NCBI GenBank assembly: GCA_038243605.1
Contig: JBBSQX010000002.1
Location: forward strand, 221,721-285,720
Reading direction: 5' to 3'
Origin: Terrimesophilobacter sp038243605
GTDB lineage: Bacteria; Actinomycetota; Actinomycetes; Actinomycetales; Microbacteriaceae
Length of the DNA stretch: 64,000 bases
The notes under the pieces are model-generated. The model searched no databases. It was not told the DNA's origin and worked only from the letters and a program-made list of their open reading frames with translations. This document shows positions 60,757-64,000 of the stretch, piece by piece (position 1 is the stretch's first letter; the number at the start of each line of letters is the position of its first letter). The position numbers were made by a program, and so were the translations under genes.

Positions 60757-60832
60757 GGGCGATTGGCGCAGTTGGTAGCGCGCTTCCTTCACACGGAAGA
60801 GGTCATCGGTTCGAGTCCGGTATCGCCCACCA
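60757..60832 (+). tRNA. tRNA-Val (anticodon CAC)
   Basis: Acceptor GGGCGAT/ATCGCCC, anticodon stem CTTCC/GGAAG with loop TTCACAC presenting CAC, discriminator A, CCA encoded. It differs from the divergent tRNA-Val(GAC) at only a few D-loop, anticodon-loop and T-arm positions. Confidence 0.95.
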
Positions 60833-60872
60833 CTCAACACTTCTCGCCACAATCAACTCTTCGTGCCACAAC

Positions 60873-62159
60873 TCACATGAAGTAGCGCAGCCAGATGTAG
60901 GGCAGGCACAGTGAAATTGTGATCGCCGTCACAATGAGCCCATATTTCGTGAACGTCCAGAATGAGATCGGGTGGCCTGCCCGCTTCGCGATACCAAGCA
61001 CAACAACGTTCGCACTCGCACCAATCGCGGTGAGGTTGCCACCGAGATCCGCCCCCAACGCGAGAGACCACCACAGCGGGTGCGCTGCAGCGCCGCCCGC
61101 CTGCACGAGGTCGCTCGTGAGCGGGGCGAGAGTTGCCACGTACGGAATGTTGTCAACGATCCCCGACACCACTGCTGATCCGAAGAGCAAGCCGGTTGCT
61201 GCACCGAAATAGTTGTCACCGATGGCCTCGATCGCGACCTTGCCAACATATTCAATGACCCCAAGATTCACGAGCGATCCGACCATGATGAACAGCCCAA
61301 CGAAAAACAGAAGTGTTTCCCATTCGACATCGGCAAAAATCTTTCTCGGCTCCAAGCGTGTGATCAGTACCAACACTCCAGCACCCAGTAGCGCGATGAT
61401 GGCTGGCCCAACGCCCAACACCGAGTGAAGGATAAACCCGGAAAGCACTAGACCAATGACCACAAGCGACTTAATCAGGAGCGACACGTCGCGGATAGCC
61501 TCGCGCGGATTCAGGGCCATCACGCGTTCAACTCGCTCCGGGTTGAACCGAAGCTGCGTGCGGAACATCAACCAACACAAGCCAATGTAGACGACCAGCA
61601 AAATTAACACAATCGGCGCTAGGTTGATGAGAAAGTCGTTGAAGCTCAAGCCTCCGCGGCTTGCAATGATGATGTTCGGCGGGTCACCGATAAGTGTTGA
61701 GGTTCCCCCGATGTTGCTCGCCATCACTTCAGCGATGAGAAATGGCACTACGGGTACGGCAAGCCGTTCACAAATCAAGAGAGTCACCGGGGCGATGAGC
61801 AACACGGTGGTGACGTTGTCGAGAAAGGCAGACAGCAACGCGGTGATGACGACAAGCATCACCATGATGACGAAGGGTCGTCCCTTCGCAAGTTTCGCGG
61901 CCCAAATGGCGAGAAACTCGAACACGCCGCTTTGTTGCAGAATTCCAACAATGATCATCATTCCGAGCAGAAGGAAGATGACGTTCCAGTCGACCCCGGT
62001 CTTCTCGGAGAAGAACACACCATGATCGTCAGTTGCCCCGATGACAATCATGAGACCGGCACCCACGAGCGCCACCGTCATACGGGGCACCCACTCGGTG
62101 GCGATAAGAACGTAGGCTCCCGCAAAGACAATCAGAGCCAGGATGATCTGCACGCTCAT
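60873..62159 (-). CDS. ArsB/NhaD-type ion transporter
   Basis: A 428-residue permease of the ion transporter superfamily with about 11 membrane helices in two repeats. Each repeat has the family elbow: SAFLDNVTTVLLIAPV followed by NIGGTSTLIGDPPNIIIAS in the first, and GIVDNIPYVATLAP followed by DLGGNLTAIGASANVV in the second. These motifs are shared by ArsB, NhaD and related anion or Na+/H+ carriers, so the substrate cannot be fixed; no arsR or arsC is nearby. It is translationally coupled (ATGA) to the CBS-domain gene upstream, which may sense nucleotides and gate it. Confidence 0.88.
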   Translation of the reverse strand: MSVQIILALIVFAGAYVLIATEWVPRMTVALVGAGLMIVIGATDDHGVFFSEKTGVDWNVIFLLLGMMIIVGILQQSGVFEFLAIWAAKLAKGRPFVIMVMLVVITALLSAFLDNVTTVLLIAPVTLLICERLAVPVVPFLIAEVMASNIGGTSTLIGDPPNIIIASRGGLSFNDFLINLAPIVLILLVVYIGLCWLMFRTQLRFNPERVERVMALNPREAIRDVSLLIKSLVVIGLVLSGFILHSVLGVGPAIIALLGAGVLVLITRLEPRKIFADVEWETLLFFVGLFIMVGSLVNLGVIEYVGKVAIEAIGDNYFGAATGLLFGSAVVSGIVDNIPYVATLAPLTSDLVQAGGAAAHPLWWSLALGADLGGNLTAIGASANVVVLGIAKRAGHPISFWTFTKYGLIVTAITISLCLPYIWLRYFM

Positions 62160-62680
62160 GTGCGCGCGTCCTGCTGTTTCGTATCGTCACCATCGCCAGC
62201 GTCATTGGGCGCGCTCGCGCGGTGACGGGTGTGAAGTACAGCATCCAGAACGGCCGGAAGCGTGACAAACTTCGACTTCTCGTTCACCACGCCCTTCACA
62301 ACGGCGACCAGAGCTCGCTCTTGACACATCTGAGCTGCGACATCGAGAAGGGTTGCCGTTGACTCCACCTCGAGGATGCCGAGAACTCGCGATTCTTCAT
62401 CGTCAATCAATTCACCGATGGTCTGAGGTGGCACGCCTGCCCAGACTTCATCTGCGCCTTTCTCGTCAAAGACGGCGGCAAGAGAGACATCGTCGAGAAG
62501 GTAGCTGGGCACGAGTGCTCTCAGCACATCGACAGCAGAGATGACCGCCTCTGGCTTCCCTCTGGCATCCGCGACAACAATGCTCGCCCTACTGTCGCGC
62601 GCAATGATCTGCGCCGCAGCGAGGGCGCTCATCCCACGGTCAACAACGGGGAGGCTGATAGCTATCTCGGAAACTCTCAC
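62156..62680 (-). CDS. CBS-domain protein coupled to the transporter
   Basis: A 174-residue soluble protein with two CBS-like halves (about residues 5-65 and 80-145): VVDRGMSALAAAQIIARDSRASIVVAD and SAVDVLRALVP in the first, LEVESTATLLDVAAQMCQERALVAVVK and TLPAVLDAVL in the second. The C-terminal 20 residues are Asp/Ala-rich. CBS pairs bind adenosine nucleotides and regulate attached channels or enzymes. GTG 62680 has GGAG six bases upstream and is preferred to earlier starts. The gene immediately precedes the permease. A phased TGATCA array lies upstream. Confidence 0.88.
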   Translation of the reverse strand: MRVSEIAISLPVVDRGMSALAAAQIIARDSRASIVVADARGKPEAVISAVDVLRALVPSYLLDDVSLAAVFDEKGADEVWAGVPPQTIGELIDDEESRVLGILEVESTATLLDVAAQMCQERALVAVVKGVVNEKSKFVTLPAVLDAVLHTRHRASAPNDAGDGDDTKQQDART

Positions 62681-62724
62681 TAGATACTCCGCTTTCAACA
62701 GGCGATGACGAAGCGTCACAATGT

Positions 62725-62782
62725 TGATCAATGATGCTGATCAAAGCTGGTGATCAGCGGTCGTGATCCACTGTGCTGATTC
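62725..62782. repeat. TGATCA array with exact 13-bp phasing
   Basis: TGATCA at 62725, 62738 and 62751, TGATCC at 62764 and TGATTC at 62777: five sites whose starts are 13 bp apart without exception. The bases before each site are also alike (TG[C/G/T] or TCG). The array lies 45-102 bp upstream of the CBS gene start, where its promoter should be, so it looks like a set of operator sites. Confidence 0.75.
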
Positions 62783-62799
62783 ACAGCGTTGACGCTGTG
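62782..62799. other. Perfect 7-bp stem hairpin next to the TGATCA array
   Basis: CACAGCG-TTGA-CGCTGTG is a perfect inverted repeat. TGAT flanks continue the symmetry imperfectly on both sides (TGATT left, CGATCA right). It is 58 bases beyond the zapE stop, so it may serve as a U-less terminator of zapE, or belong to the operator array. Confidence 0.5.
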
Positions 62800-62856
62800 T
62801 CGATCAGCCTTCCCGACGCTCCGAGACAGAGACTACACCCGGCAAACCGCCAAAAA

Positions 62857-63882
62857 TCAGTCTGGGGAGTCGCTTGTGAGGGAAATCAGTCTGGATGCTG
62901 CACGAAGGTACTTCTTACGGTAGCCGCCCGCCAGCATGTCTTCTGCAAATACCTGATCTAGAGGCACTCCAGTCGCCAACACGCGCACTTGACCGTCATA
63001 CAGCCGATCGACAAACGCGACAAACCGTAGCGCATCCGTTTGACTCTGAAGCACCCGCACATTTGTCAGGCCCACGCAGACAAGCCCATCAACCAATTTG
63101 ACGTACCGGGATGGATGAACGGTGGAAAGATGGCGGATGACTGTGCCGAAGTCATCGACCGCTACCGGACCGTCAATCTCTTCTAGGGCCTTCTCGAACT
63201 CAACTTCCGTCACGCTCACAGCGTGACCGTCGAGTGCCCTACGTCGATAGTCGAGACCGTCTATGCGGATGATGGTGAAGCGTGCAGCAAGCGAATCGAT
63301 TTCCCGCAAAAAGTCCACGGCGGCGAAACGCCCCTCGCCGAGTGCGTTAGGTGGTGTGTTGGATGTTGCGGCGAGGCGAGTTCCAGAGGCCACGAGCTCG
63401 CCGAGAAGTCGGGACATCAATCGCGTGTCGCCGGGGTCGTCGAGTTCAAACTCGTCAATGCAGATCAGATTCGCTCCACGGAGTAGCTGCACTGTGGCCG
63501 AATAGCCCAAGGCTCCGACTAAGGCCGTGTACTCAATAAACGTTCCGAAGTACTTTCGCCCTGGAGCGCTGTGCCACAACGCAGCGAGCAGGTGTGTCTT
63601 GCCAACTCCAAAACCGCCGTCAAAGTAGATCCCGGGAAGAGCATCTTTATAACGACGACGGCCAAAGAACCGTGTCGCCGAATGGCCCCACACGTCAGAA
63701 AACGCTCGAACAGCATCCACTGCTTCCTGCTGCGATACGTATTCGGGGTCAGGGCGGTAAGAGTCAACGGTTGCCGTGCGGAACTGCCGTGGTGGAATCA
63801 GGTGATCAATGATCTCCATACCCGACAATGTCGGGTGCCGAGAGGTGAGGCTCACGGTCTCCGTAGGCTTCGTTTCGGGCAC
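62857..63882 (-). CDS. zapE: Cell division protein ZapE (AFG1-type ATPase)
   Basis: A 341-residue P-loop ATPase of the ZapE/AFG1 family; in E. coli it associates with the Z ring. Walker A is in YFDGGFGVGKTHLLAALWH, Walker B in LICIDEFELDDPGDTRLMSRLL, sensor region LAATSNTPPNALGEGRF and the arginine-rich end FVAFVDRLYDGQVRVLATG. The start is a GTG at 63882; an ATG at 63819 (MEIIDHLIPPRQF) is a shorter option. Length is normal for the family. Confidence 0.92.
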   Translation of the reverse strand: MPETKPTETVSLTSRHPTLSGMEIIDHLIPPRQFRTATVDSYRPDPEYVSQQEAVDAVRAFSDVWGHSATRFFGRRRYKDALPGIYFDGGFGVGKTHLLAALWHSAPGRKYFGTFIEYTALVGALGYSATVQLLRGANLICIDEFELDDPGDTRLMSRLLGELVASGTRLAATSNTPPNALGEGRFAAVDFLREIDSLAARFTIIRIDGLDYRRRALDGHAVSVTEVEFEKALEEIDGPVAVDDFGTVIRHLSTVHPSRYVKLVDGLVCVGLTNVRVLQSQTDALRFVAFVDRLYDGQVRVLATGVPLDQVFAEDMLAGGYRKKYLRAASRLISLTSDSPD

Positions 63883-63982
63883 GTCAATCTTTCTTGGTGT
63901 GTTGGGGTGGTGGCCACCGAAAGCTGCCCACTCTTCCAGCCACTGTCATATCCATGGGGCCGCGATAGTGCGTACATTGGTC

Positions 63983-64000
63983 ATGGCGGGAGATTCAAGC
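63983..64000 (+). CDS. First six codons of a gene running off the right edge
   Basis: ATG at 63983 followed by codons for Ala-Gly-Asp-Ser-Ser to the end of the window, divergent from zapE across 100 bp. The start resembles that of YajQ/DUF520 proteins (MADSSF), but six residues cannot support an assignment, and no clear ribosome site precedes the ATG, so it may be leaderless or not a gene. Confidence 0.25.

Noticed and set aside
63909..63918. GGTGGCCACC palindrome between zapE and the last gene
   Set aside because: A 10-bp palindrome of G and C is common in this base composition and has no further symmetry or repeat.
1..64000. Mobile elements, prophage, CRISPR arrays or attachment sites
   Set aside because: No transposase, integrase, phage gene, regular spacer array or tRNA-flanking direct repeat was seen.

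Overview
The window reads as a chromosomal segment of a moderate-GC actinobacterium, most likely of the family Microbacteriaceae. The support is gene content and order: a pyrR-pyrB-pyrC-(PH-like)-carA-carB-pyrF-gmk-rpoZ-coaBC-metK-priA-fmt-rsmB-rpe block, an ANTAR response regulator, an ATPase-dead-looking PriA, a DUF349 protein beside Rel, a HGxxPAAW-type small protein and a Trp-operon membrane protein. GTG and TTG starts are common and stop/start overlaps are the rule. I see no insertion sequence, prophage, integron or CRISPR array; this is mostly core genome.

Layout, left to right. (1) 1-2.8 kb: the 5' part of polA (runs off the left edge), a hotdog thioesterase, a PdtaR-like ANTAR response regulator and tRNA-Leu(CAA). 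(2) 2.8-30.5 kb, all on the minus strand and read from high to low coordinates: pyrimidine genes (pyrR to pyrF), gmk fused to an actinobacterial IHF domain, rpoZ, coaBC, metK, priA, fmt, rsmB, rpe, an FKBP, hisE, hisG, hisF, hisI, trpE, two small Trp-cluster proteins, trpC, trpB, trpA, lgt, pyk. A PyrR-binding RNA hairpin overlaps the pyrR ribosome binding site at the head of this run. (3) 30.6-41.1 kb, minus strand: rpsD, a small membrane protein, alaS, ruvX, mltG, the shikimate genes aroE-aroC-aroK-aroB-aroQ, efp, nusB. (4) 41.3-45.6 kb: rarA divergent from a membrane-anchored cyclophilin, a DUF349 protein and an orphan AbiEi-like regulator. (5) 45.6-60.3 kb, minus strand: rel, secF-secD-yajC, ruvB-ruvA-ruvC, yebC, an unknown membrane protein, pdxT-pdxS, a HIT protein, thrS and three small membrane proteins. 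(6) 60.36-60.83 kb: tRNA-Val(GAC), tRNA-Cys, tRNA-Gly and, divergent from them, tRNA-Val(CAC). (7) 60.9-64 kb: an ArsB/NhaD-type permease coupled to a CBS-domain protein, zapE, and the first six codons of another gene.

Functionally the window supplies de novo UMP synthesis, parts of histidine and tryptophan synthesis, most of the shikimate pathway, SAM, CoA and PLP synthesis, lipoprotein and SecDF export functions, the stringent response, Holliday junction processing and tRNA charging.

The points most worth a second look are: an exactly 13-bp-phased TGATCA array before the CBS-permease pair; the mIHF-Gmk fusion; the PyrR hairpin; a 15-bp degenerate tandem repeat running into the yebC start; and a pdxT gene with no ordinary start codon where one is expected. 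No stretch longer than 300 bases is without a gene. I did not find a convincing new multi-gene system.
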